Of a DNA stretch of 64,000 bases, positions 54,611 to 63,397 are shown piece after piece. Position numbers and translations under genes: made by a program. The notes under the pieces are model-generated. The model made no database searches. It saw nothing but the letters and a program-made list of their open reading frames with translations, and was not told the DNA's origin. This stretch comes from Chloropicon primus (Eukaryota > Chlorophyta > Chloropicophyceae > Chloropicales > Chloropicaceae). The stretch covers positions 434,001 to 498,000 of the forward strand of contig CP060760.1 of assembly GCA_023205875.1 (NCBI GenBank). The letters run 5' to 3'. How positions within the stretch are numbered: position 1 is the first letter of the stretch; each line of letters begins with the position of its first letter.

Positions 54611-55338
54611 CCGCCATCCCATGGCCACCTTGGCTTCCAAGCTCCCGCCTTTGCTGGGCTCAAACGTCCCATCACTTTTTTTCTTCTTTTCGCGCCACTG
54701 GCAGAAAGGAGAAATCTACTCTCGTAACGCACGCCCGGGCCGTTTTTTTTTGAACTTGATGCTTTTCATCGTCGTATTCGTCATACGACCGAACGATTGA
54801 GGTGCGAGATCCACACTCAGTGTTTCGTCTCTCGTAGAATATGGGGGGGTTGTTGATATTTCGCCGGCGCGCTGGTGGTGCTCCAAGGCGAAGGGCGGGG
54901 ACGACGAGGCGTCGATCGATCGATCGATCGTTTTGCGGAGAGGAGAGAGAGCTCGAGTGAGACCGCCTCCGAGGCACCTGCGTCAGGCTGTCGATCGGTA
55001 TCCTCGCAGCGGCTTTCGAGGGTTTTGGATGGAGGGAAGCTTCTTCGTCGTCGTCGTCTTCTCTCTGTCTCTGTCTTGTTCTTGTTGTGCACGTGTTTGA
55101 GTTGTTTGCTCTGTTGCTCGCTGGGCTTGGCGCTTGAGGAGGAGGAGGAGGAGGAGGAGCATCCGCATCGGCTTCCGTCCTCCAAGGATCGCGAGGCGGT
55201 GTCCTCCCCGACGTACGTTGCTGCGTTTTCGCGGTTTGCGCGCGTTCGCCGTTGCTCGTTGTTGGGCACGAGCTCTCGGGTCGTCCTGTCCTCCCCGGAA
55301 CTCGGCTGGACTCGGCTCATCGCGGTGCCATTGTCGCC
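54410..55338. promoter_or_regulatory. 5' region of the MYB-MoaE gene
   Basis: Contains the paralogue B 3' end, a (CTCCAA)n run near 54550, a GA tract (54574-54605), an A/T-rich stretch, and a 20-base (GATC)n palindrome at 54911-54930. A second GATCGGTATCC lies near 54991. No gene supported. Confidence 0.45.
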
Positions 55339-56883
55339 ATGGCCCCAGGAGAGGTTGCGAGGGTGAGCTCATTCCGGTCCGGGACGTCGAAGACCCCGTG
55401 CCCGAAGCGGCGGCAGCTGAGCTCCACCGACGACGACGACGACGGCTCCTCGGTGGAGCTTTGGAACAACAAGGCGGAGGCGGAGAGCAGCGATGGGGCG
55501 GCGGGCGAGATCTGCAAGGAGGCGAGCGAGAGCCCCGGCGGCAAGCGAAAGGGCAAGGCCGCCTTGCCCCCCAGCGTCCCGAAAAAGCTGAGGCACACCA
55601 TCGGGAAGCCGAGGGCGGGTTGGACCAAGCGGGAGGAGCAGGAGCTCCTGTCCCTGGTGAGCTTGCACGGGGACAAGCAGTGGGCCAAGGTCGCCGAGGA
55701 GCTGAAGACGGGAAGGAGTGGGAAGCAGTGCAGGGAGAGGTGGATCAACCACCTGAGGCCGGACATCCGCACCGAGCCGTGGTCCGACGCGGAGGAGGGC
55801 CTGCTGATCGAGGCCCACAAGGCCGTGGGGAACAGGTGGTCGGAGATCGCCAGGAGGCTCTCCGGTAGGACGGAGAACAGCATCAAGAATCACTGGAATA
55901 GCACGCTGAGGTCAAAGTCCATGAACAGGCCGAACTCCATGCTGAGGGACTACGTGTTGGGCCTGGCCGCCTCGGGGAAGGGCGGGACCCGAGGCGTCGT
56001 CCTCGCCGGCAAGGGCAGCAGCAGCAGCAGATCCAAGCCTCCGGGCGGGCCCAAGAAGGGGAAGAAGGGGGCGGTCAGGGTCAGGAGGAGGGGGAAGGCG
56101 AAGAAGGCGGCGGCGGCAGCGGGGGGGGAGCCGGACGAGGGCTCCGCCCACGACGGCGGGGACCACCCCGACGCCGCCCTCGCGGACCTGGAGGACCTCC
56201 ACGGGAGCGGCATCGCAGACAACAGCCACTTCTCCCCCCGCCGGGAGTCCATGGACGGGAGCTGTGACGAACTTAGGTCGGACGACGACGACGGGGACGC
56301 CGACGCCACCAAGACTCAAGCCGCGCCCCCCGCCGACTTCCTGGATTACGAGGCATTTGCCGGCATCGCCCCGGAGACTCCCATGGCCGCCATGGGTGGA
56401 AACCCGGAGCAGGGTACGCTCGACCCCCACGAGGGGGGCTTCAAGCCCTACCCCCCGTACCACGGGGTGCAAGGCTGCAGGGAGGACCTGGTCGAGGTTT
56501 CCGAGCTCTGCCCGATCAGCGTGAGCAAGTACCTCACCCCGTCCCCCCACGAGGACCTGAGGACCGGGGAGCCCTCGGAGGTCTCGAGCCACGTCTCGCT
56601 GGCCCCCTCCTCCCAATCGAGGGTCGTCACCCACAAGACCAAGAACGTCAACATCCTGAGGATGAGGCTGCAGAACCTGTGCGCCAAGGTCAGGTCCCAG
56701 TTCGATGTGACCAAGGTCGTCCTCGCGTGCCGCACCGAGTTCCTCAAGGTCGGCGAGGTCTTCCTCGTGGTGGTGGTCGGATCCAAGTCCCACAGCGAGT
56801 CGTGCCGAGCCGTCCGCTACCTCAGGACGGAGCTCGACAAGGAAATCACGGTGGAGACCCCCGCGGCGACCGAGGCCTTCTGA
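55339..56883 (+). CDS. R2R3-MYB protein with C-terminal MoaE-like domain
   Basis: A 514-residue nuclear protein. Residues 92-190 are two MYB repeats: R2 RAGWTKREEQELLSLVSLHG with WAKVAEEL and CRERWINHL; R3 RTEPWSDAEEGLLIEAHKAV with WSEIARRL and SIKNHWNSTL. A basic Gly/Ser linker and an acidic middle follow. The last ~75 residues resemble molybdopterin synthase large subunit MoaE/MOCS2B: FDVTKVVLACRTEFLKVGEV, FLVVVVGSKSHSESCRAVRY, then LRTELDKEITVET. MoaE's catalytic His-Arg is His-Ser here and the two active-site lysines are not clearly kept, so enzyme activity is unlikely. A ligand-sensing or dimerisation role is inference. The ATG at 55339 is the first in frame. Confidence 0.88.
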   Translation: MAPGEVARVSSFRSGTSKTPCPKRRQLSSTDDDDDGSSVELWNNKAEAESSDGAAGEICKEASESPGGKRKGKAALPPSVPKKLRHTIGKPRAGWTKREEQELLSLVSLHGDKQWAKVAEELKTGRSGKQCRERWINHLRPDIRTEPWSDAEEGLLIEAHKAVGNRWSEIARRLSGRTENSIKNHWNSTLRSKSMNRPNSMLRDYVLGLAASGKGGTRGVVLAGKGSSSSRSKPPGGPKKGKKGAVRVRRRGKAKKAAAAAGGEPDEGSAHDGGDHPDAALADLEDLHGSGIADNSHFSPRRESMDGSCDELRSDDDDGDADATKTQAAPPADFLDYEAFAGIAPETPMAAMGGNPEQGTLDPHEGGFKPYPPYHGVQGCREDLVEVSELCPISVSKYLTPSPHEDLRTGEPSEVSSHVSLAPSSQSRVVTHKTKNVNILRMRLQNLCAKVRSQFDVTKVVLACRTEFLKVGEVFLVVVVGSKSHSESCRAVRYLRTELDKEITVETPAATEAF

Positions 56884-57734
56884 GATGGTGTAGAGGATGA
56901 CGATCCCCCCCCCGATGCATCCGCGTATTTTCGCTGTCTAATTACTTTTTCTGTTCTTTCTTAACGTAAATGAGTTACCTTCTATTATGTGACCGAAAAC
57001 CCGAGCCCCTGACCACCAGCACCAGTGGTCCACCATCACCACTCAAGACGTCCGCCCTACTTGGCTTGGCTTGGGAAGAGACCCCTCACGAGACTGGTCT
57101 CCTTGCAGCTTGCTTCCCCGGACCAAGGGAGCACCCAAACGGAAGAGGAAGAGGCAAGGAAGGAAAGAGGAAGAGGCAAGAAGACCAGTCTCAAGTGTTG
57201 CCTCACTTCCCAAGCAAGACATTCATCTTTCCCCCATCCTCCGCCCGCCCTATAGCTATAGACCACACCCACCCCTCAATTTTTTGGGAGATGAAGATCT
57301 CGACTGCGCCTCGTAGACCTCGCAAGCAATTTTTCGTGGAGCACAAGAGGGTGGGGCGGAGTTGTCGCCGTTGCGAGGTTTGTTGGGTGAGTTTGTCGGC
57401 CCCGCAAGGGCGGAGGAGGTGGGACGGGGCGAGGGCGACTGTCGCGAGGGGACGCGTCTCGCTCTCCTCTTTCGAACGACCCCTTTCTTGAAGTTTTTCC
57501 TGACACTCGAGAGCTCTCTCTTTTCTTTTTCCTTTTTTTGCTCCGTCCTTGTGAGAAGGGAAGGTCGCGGCGCAGAGGAGGGACCGCAGGACCGGGATCG
57601 ATCGAGGGTCCGTGTTTCCGAGGAGCCTCGGAAGAACTTTCCGCGTTCGCGTCGCCTTCGCCGCAAACGCGGTGTTTTTGTAACCGTCGCGCAAGCGTTA
57701 CCTTTCTTTCTGTGGTGCCCGGTTGTCCGGCTCG
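56884..57734. repeat. Intergenic region with a long imperfect hairpin
   Basis: Between the MYB gene and the ABCG gene. It contains a long inverted repeat at about 57064-57220 (separate entry), a GATCGATC at 57597-57604, and T-rich sequence near 57520. An open frame across 56970-57491 has no family match and poor codon use, so it is not called. Confidence 0.5.
57064..57220. repeat. Long imperfect inverted repeat (hairpin)
   Basis: Two nested pairs of arms. The inner is GAGACTGGTCT (57090-57100) with AGACCAGTCTC (57182-57192), a perfect 11-base match. The outer is CTTGGCTTGGGAAG (about 57065-57079) with CTTCCCAAGCAAG (57208-57220). Further partial pairing continues inward (CCTTGCAGCTTGCTTCC against GGAAGAGGCAAG). 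As RNA this would fold into a stem of roughly 50 bases with a purine-rich loop. It could be a MITE relic, a precursor of small RNA, or chance. Confidence 0.55.
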
Positions 57735-60047
57735 ATGAGCGGAAACCTCGAGCTGATGCAGGGGCCGAGCGGCGCGGCGACGGAGGAGCCCGCGTCGGAG
57801 TCGGGGGCCTCGTCGAAGAAGAACTCCGTCGCGGAGTTGCTGCCCCAGCAGTCCCCAGGCTTTTGGGCCGTCGACGCGATGGAGGAGGGGATAAGGCTGG
57901 TGATGTACAACGTGAGCTGCAAGATCGGGAAGAAGCAGATGCTCTACGACGTCACCGGCGTGGTCGAGCCCGGCGAGTTCTACGGCGTGATGGGGCCGAG
58001 CGGAGCCGGGAAGACCATGCTGATGGATATTGTTTGCTTCAGGAAGTCCCTCGGCAAGGTCAAGGGCGTCGTGCTGTACAACGGCAAGCAGCCTACGAAG
58101 GACTTCGTGGGGCACAACGTTGCGTACGTGGAGCAGCAGATCACCGTGCAGCCAGCTTTCACGGTGGAGGAGGCCATCACGTTCTCGGCCATGCTGAAGC
58201 GACCCAGGAGCCTGTTCACGAGGAAGGAGATCGAGCAGACGGTGGACCACGTGATCGAGCAGCTGGGCCTGCAGAAGATAAGAAAGTCGAGGGTCGGCAA
58301 CTCCAGGCTCGTGAGGGGCATCTCGGGAGGTGAGGCTCGCAGGGTCTCCATCGGGATAAGCCTCGTGCAATTGACGAGGCCCGGCCTGCTGTGCCTGGAC
58401 GAGCCCACCACCGGCCTCGACTCCGCGATAGGGAACGACATCCTGAAGCTGGTGAGGGGGTGCGCCGACGAGGGCTGGACCATCTTCACGACGATCCACA
58501 ACCCCTCGGCTATGATGATGGACCACATTGACGGGCTGGTGCTCATCGTGTCCGCCCGCGTGATTTGGTTCGGGCCGTACAACCTGGAGGCGATGAAGGT
58601 CGACTACGAGGCTCACGGGTTCCATTGCGAGAGGTCCCAGCACATCGTCGAGTACCTCCTTCAGGTCGTCGGCGGCGGCAGCAAAGGGTCCGATGAGGAC
58701 ACCTTGGAAAGGGCTTGCGCGGCCTACGACGATTCCAAGGAGTGCATTCAGAACAAGAACACCGCCGTGGAGTACATCAAGGAGGCCAAGATGGAGAAGC
58801 TTTGCGCCGAGTGGAGGAAGCCGAAGAGGCACATCAAGCTGGAGGGGGAGGACGACAAAAAGTGGAAGGACGGGGAAAGGAAGGGGGCTTTCTATGCCAA
58901 CACCATATGGCAGGAAATCAACATCCTCCTCAGGTTCAGGGCCTTCACCATGCTCAAGGACCCAAGCTTTGTGCTCAGCAGGCTCTTGATTTTTGTCCTG
59001 CAGTCCCTCGTCTTTGCGACGTTTTGGGCGGACAGGAAGAAGAACATGAGCGGCCTGATCGACACGATTGCGGTTCTCTTTGCGGTTCCCATCACGCTCA
59101 GCCTGCCTTTTGGGTTGTTCATCCCGGAGCTCTTCCACCAGAGGGGGGCCTTCATCAGGGAGTCGCATGAGGGGTGCTACAGAACGTTTTCCTTCTGCTG
59201 CTCCGTGCTCATCACGGAGGGAACCTTGGTGGGAATCGGGTCCGTGATGTACAGCCTCATACTTTATTTCGCTATAGGCACGATGCCCGTGACCGCTGGA
59301 CACTTCTTCTTCTTCCTGCTCTCGACCTGGGCGGTGTCCCTGAACTCGGTGCTCTTTGCGAACTTGGCGACGAACTTGAGCAGGTCCATGGAAATGGCCC
59401 TGCTCATCGCACCTTGCTATTGGCTGTGGAACTGCCTCGTCATGGGCTTCATCACCAAGTACGAGAACATGCCTGTGTACTACGGGTGGACTTACTGGCT
59501 GGCGTACCTCCAGTACGCCTTTTACGGGTTCATGCTGAATCAGTTCCAGAACGAAGAGTGGAACATGTGCGCCGAGCTCGGAGGAGCAAGCGAATTCAGC
59601 TTGAACACCATCGTCGACGCCCTGACGCAGGGGAACATAGCGAATGAGACCGGCATCCTGCTGGACAAGGTCCAGGAGACGTTGACGGAAGCCACGGACT
59701 TTGAGTTCCCCTTCAGGATCGCCGATGCCACTTGTGCCGCGAATTCCACCTCGGAGGGAGTCACCCTCCCGAATTTCGTCGCGGCCTACCTACCCGACCA
59801 AGGCTTGCTGAACACGTTCCTGCCACTCCTGCCGACCTTCCTCGGCGGGGGGGGAGACGGCGACCCCAAGCCGGTTTGCAACGACCTCTGCATACCGGTT
59901 CCCGGGGCGAAGCTGCTCAACATGTACGGAATGGATCCCGAGTACAACAAGTGGGGCAAGCTGGGCGTCGTGGCTGCCTTTGCCGTGGGACACTTTATCT
60001 TGATGTGCTTTGCGACCTCACTAGCGAAACGCTTTGAGAAGCGTTAG
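57735..60047 (+). CDS. ABCG: ABCG-type half transporter
   Basis: A 770-residue ABC-G (White/WBC) half transporter with the nucleotide domain first. The ATG at 57735 is the first in frame. Walker A is MGPSGAGKTMLMDIV near residue 86, Q-loop VAYVEQQITVQP, signature RGISGGEARRVSIG near 194, and Walker B LLCLDEPTTGLDSA near 217, with the H-loop TTIHNPSAMMM. The membrane domain (about 395-770) has six predicted helices (LLRFRAFTMLKDPSF start; LYFAIGTMPVTAGHFFFFLL), a long extracytoplasmic loop with NATC-like CAANSTSEG, and ends ATSLAKRFEKR. It should dimerise to export lipids or hydrophobic compounds. The substrate is unknown. Confidence 0.93.
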   Translation: MSGNLELMQGPSGAATEEPASESGASSKKNSVAELLPQQSPGFWAVDAMEEGIRLVMYNVSCKIGKKQMLYDVTGVVEPGEFYGVMGPSGAGKTMLMDIVCFRKSLGKVKGVVLYNGKQPTKDFVGHNVAYVEQQITVQPAFTVEEAITFSAMLKRPRSLFTRKEIEQTVDHVIEQLGLQKIRKSRVGNSRLVRGISGGEARRVSIGISLVQLTRPGLLCLDEPTTGLDSAIGNDILKLVRGCADEGWTIFTTIHNPSAMMMDHIDGLVLIVSARVIWFGPYNLEAMKVDYEAHGFHCERSQHIVEYLLQVVGGGSKGSDEDTLERACAAYDDSKECIQNKNTAVEYIKEAKMEKLCAEWRKPKRHIKLEGEDDKKWKDGERKGAFYANTIWQEINILLRFRAFTMLKDPSFVLSRLLIFVLQSLVFATFWADRKKNMSGLIDTIAVLFAVPITLSLPFGLFIPELFHQRGAFIRESHEGCYRTFSFCCSVLITEGTLVGIGSVMYSLILYFAIGTMPVTAGHFFFFLLSTWAVSLNSVLFANLATNLSRSMEMALLIAPCYWLWNCLVMGFITKYENMPVYYGWTYWLAYLQYAFYGFMLNQFQNEEWNMCAELGGASEFSLNTIVDALTQGNIANETGILLDKVQETLTEATDFEFPFRIADATCAANSTSEGVTLPNFVAAYLPDQGLLNTFLPLLPTFLGGGGDGDPKPVCNDLCIPVPGAKLLNMYGMDPEYNKWGKLGVVAAFAVGHFILMCFATSLAKRFEKR

Positions 60048-60237
60048 AGGGAATTGCTTGTAATCTAGGTTCTTTTTGTTTTTTGGCTTTGCTTGGCTAT
60101 GCTTCTTCTTGCTCTTCCCCCAGGGAGGGGTGCCGTGGGGTGGTTTGTGGGATGTGCGTGGGATCGAAAGGAAGAGGGCGGTGTTTGGCTTGGCGAGCTA
60201 TATTGCAAAGGGGGAATAATGCTGCTCAAAAAAGAAG

Positions 60238-60662
60238 TTACTGCTGCCCGTTCAAGAAGCCCTTGAGGTTTCCTGCCGACCCGCCGTTCATCTCCGCTTC
60301 CATCTCTGCCTTGCTCCTCCACTGAGCCGCTGGCTTCTCGTACACGGGAGCCGGGTAGAGGACCTTGTCGATCACGTGGAGGACTCCGTTGGAGGCTGGG
60401 ATGTCGTACACCGAGGCGCGCCCGCACTGGTCTCCCTCGCAGGTGCACCTGTTGCAGCTCCTCTCGCAGTACCCGAGGGTCCTTCCGGAGAACAAGCCGT
60501 CGTCCTGCACCCAGTCCTCGTTGCACTTCTTCCACTCCGCCTGCATTTCGCAGCCGTAGTTGTCCGGGGAAGGCCTGTCGACGCAGTCGTCGTGGACCAG
60601 GAACTCCCCGTTCTTCCCGTGGAAGACGGCGACCTCGGCTCCGTCTGAGGAAGGGGGGAACG

Positions 60663-60703
<41 letters not shown>

Positions 60704-61696
60704 GTTGTCGTTGTGTCAGTGGGACCGTCAGCTCGTTCTTCCGCCGCTTGCGTTGTTGTTGTTGTTGTTGTTGTTACGCGTCACTGTCACTCGTGCTAAG
60801 TGCCACTCACCTTTCATGGACAGGACGCCGGTGGCGTTCTTGATCCCGGACGACCACTCCTGCCCCATGACGATGTGGTACAGCAAGATGTCCTCGAGCT
60901 CCGGCATCGCGAGGAGCTCGTCCTCGGTCAGAGTCATTCCCATCCAGCCCATCTCCTTCATGAACTCGAGGAAGGCCTCGTTCGACGGGGCGAAGACGGT
61001 CCAGGGCCCCTTGTAGTAGGTCTTCTCGTAGCCCTTCCTGGCGAGGTGCTTGGCCATCCAAGAGTCCTTGTCGATCTTGATGCTCGCGCCCTCCTTGAGG
61101 TACTTGTCCAGGATGTTGGTCGAGTGGAGAGCCTTGGCGAAGATGCTCAGCACGGGGGCCGCCTTGATGCTCGACTTCATGTCCGAGTCCTCCATGAAGG
61201 GGATGAACTTGCTGCCCATGCGGTAGATCGCCATCCCGTCCTTGGCCTTGGTCCAGCTCACGATGTCCACGGGCTGCTTGTCCGCGTTCCTCAGCTCGAG
61301 CTGGCCGTCGAACCCGAGGGAGAACCTGAAGCCGCAAGGGTCGAAGCTCGCGCTGAAGCGGTCCCTGTTGAACGGCCTCAGGGTGAACTCCTGGTCCGGC
61401 TCGATCGAGGTCCAGTTCGAGCACCACTTGACGGGTTGCGGGGCCATCGTCGCAGAGTCCCCGCCGAACCAGAACGAGTTCATCGCCCTCTTGCTCTTGT
61501 CCACGATGGACCAGCCCGTGAGGTCCACCGGCTCGGAGCCCACGTTCCTGAGGATGATGGCCTCGGTCTGCCCGCTCCCGGGCTGGGGGAGCACCTTCAT
61601 GAACTGCACCCCCGTCGCCGCCGAGCACGAGGTCGTCGCCATCACGGCCAGCAGGACGGAAGCCGCCACAACCGACGCGGAAGCCTTCATCACCAT
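60238..61696 (-). CDS. Secreted LTD-FAS1 protein with ShK-like insert, two exons
   Basis: A 430-residue protein. Exons are 60811-61696 and 60238-60644; the intron 60645-60810 has GTGAGT and CCTTCCTCAG, contains a GA repeat, and splices AAA-G to AC-GGA. The signal peptide is VVAASVLLAVMATTSCSA. A lamin-tail domain follows (FMKVLPQPGSGQTEAIILRN, VGSEPVDLTGWSIVDKS, then GFDGQLELRNADKQPVDIVS). The FAS1 domain has SIFAKALHSTNILDKYL, H1 box WTVFAPSNEAFLEFM, LEDILLYHIVMG and, at the end, ASNGVLHVIDKVLYP. Between H2 and that end sits a Cys-rich insert (CVDRPSPDNYGCEMQAEWKK, CNEDWV, GYCERSCNRC) like an ShK/SXC domain. Likely a surface adhesion protein. Confidence 0.87.
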
Positions 61697-62333
61697 CAGA
61701 TCAGAAACAGGATGCTGCTGCTGGCTGCTGGCAAAGCAAAGCAAAGCGTGCACGCGCGCGCGTGAGAAGAAGAAGAAGAAAGTAGAAAGTAGAGTCGCGT
61801 CCGTCTCTCTCGATCGAAGAGGTGATCCACCAGTCTGATCCCGGATCGAGTGGGGGGCCGCAACGGGGGGAGGCGTTACGGTGGACGCGATCGAGCCGAG
61901 CGTTACATCCCTTCTCTGGGACTAATCCGCAGTTCTCCCGAGCGGAGCGAAGTTTTGCCATTGAATTGTCGTACACTCCTCAGTGACCCCTTTCGTTCTT
62001 AGTAAACAAAACGTCTCTTGAGGAACCATTGTCGTGACCCCTTTTCGTTGGTAGGAAAGAAAATGTCTCTTGAGGAAACGTTGTCGTACACTCCTCAGTG
62101 ACCCCTTTCGTTCTTAGGAAAGAAAACGTCTCTTGAGGAACCCTTGTCGTGACCCCTTTTCGTTGGTAGGAAAGAAAACGTCTCTTGAGGAAACGTTGTT
62201 TTCTTATCCTTGAAGCGTCGTAAAATAAAATGGGTTTTGTACTCTCGAACGGTTTTGTTTTTGTTTTGTTCGCTGACTCCGACAGACACAGCGGCCCACA
62301 GGAGAAGCAAGCGAGAGGGAGCAGAGTCCAGCG

Positions 62334-62374
<41 letters not shown>

Positions 62375-62582
62375 CAAGTGCGTGGTACCTCCGGGACCCC
62401 CTGACCCGTCAATTGGAAGGAAGCCTTGGCGCCCTCGGACGAAACCTTTACCTTGGGTTACCTTCCGCCCGCTCCTTGGACTTCCTTGGAGAATCTTTTC
62501 TCTCTCTACTCTTGAGTTTTGGTTTTGGTTTTTGTCATGCGGTTATCGAGGAGGGGTGGATAGGATTGTGTCGCAGAGAAGG
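61697..62582. repeat. Divergent region between LTD-FAS1 and double-MYB genes
   Basis: Holds a 2 x 115-bp tandem repeat (separate entry), an (ACGAAC)n run at 62333-62374, a GC/GTGC stretch near 61750, and a CGATCG at 61811-61816. No gene supported. Confidence 0.5.
61969..62198. repeat. 115-bp tandem repeat, two copies with internal half-repeats
   Basis: Copy one starts TCGTACACTCCTCAGTGACC at 61969, copy two at 62084. Each copy itself consists of two related halves of about 57 bases, sharing GTGACCCCTTT, CGTT, AGGAAAGAAAAC and GTCTCTTGAGGAA. Differences between copies are few, so the duplication is recent. It lies in the shared 5' region of two divergent genes. Confidence 0.75.
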
Positions 62583-62692
62583 ATGAGCATGAGCATGATG
62601 AGCCTGACGACGACAACGACGACGACGACGAGGCTTGTGTCTTCACCGTCTCCGACCAAGTCACCGAGACACCAAGTGACCCACCACCACCA

Positions 62693-62725
<33 letters not shown>

Positions 62726-63281
62726 AGTGGCAGCGCAGAAGAAGAAGGCGAAGCGCTCGTCCTCGTCGCCGCGGCGCCCGTCCTCGTCGTCGCCGCACTC
62801 GTCGCCGAAGAAGGTGGCGAAGAAGAAGAAGAAGAAGATTGGGGAGTGGTCCAAGGAGGAGCACGCCCAATTCCTGGAGGGGGCCAAGGTCTTGGGGGGC
62901 GACGACTGGGGGGGGATAGCGGCCAAGTTCGTCAAGTCAAGGTCGGCCAGGCAGGTCAAGTGCCACGCGCTGACGTACGAGAGGACCGAGGAGTGGAACA
63001 TTGACGAGCACTCGAGGTTCCTCAAGGGCGTCAAGGTCGCGGGCAGGGGGGAGTTCACCTACATCGCCAAGCACTTTGTCAAGACGAGGAACGCCAGGGA
63101 GGTGCAGGAGTACGCGGACTCCATCTATACGGAGACGGAGGACAAGGCCGCGGGAAGGAAGCGGAAACGGAAACTCAGCCTGTACTGCTACAGGAAGTAC
63201 GCTGCGCAGGGCGACCAGCCGGACTCGGTGGAGTCTAGCGAGCAGACCGCTCGACCCAACCCGGCGCAGGCCCAGGCCTAG
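62583..63281 (+). CDS. Protein with two SHAQKYF-like MYB repeats
   Basis: A predicted 232-residue protein. The N-terminus is Thr/Ser/Lys-rich low complexity with TTT and HHH runs and a basic patch (KKVAKKKKKKIGE). Two tandem single-MYB units follow: WSKEEHAQFLEGAKVLGGDD ... WGGIAAKFVKSRSARQVKCH, and WNIDEHSRFLKGVKVAGRGE ... FTYIAKHFVKTRNAREVQEY. Both resemble the plant SHAQKYF class (FVxTRxxxQVxSHAQKYF), but the hallmark is ALTYE in the first and ADSIY in the second. A nuclear DNA-binding role is likely for the first; the second is degenerate. Intronless. The ATG at 62583 is the first in frame. Confidence 0.8.
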
Positions 63282-63397
63282 GCTCCCTCACGATGAAAGC
63301 AACTTCAACTGATTTTTTATACAAAAAGCAGGTTTCCAGCAAACCTTATAAGCAAGGAGAGTTATTAACACGAAAAAACAAATACTTACTACTACAT

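Noticed and set aside
56970-57491. A 173-codon plus-strand frame
   Set aside because: It spans the long hairpin and low-complexity DNA, has unusual codons, and shows no domain.
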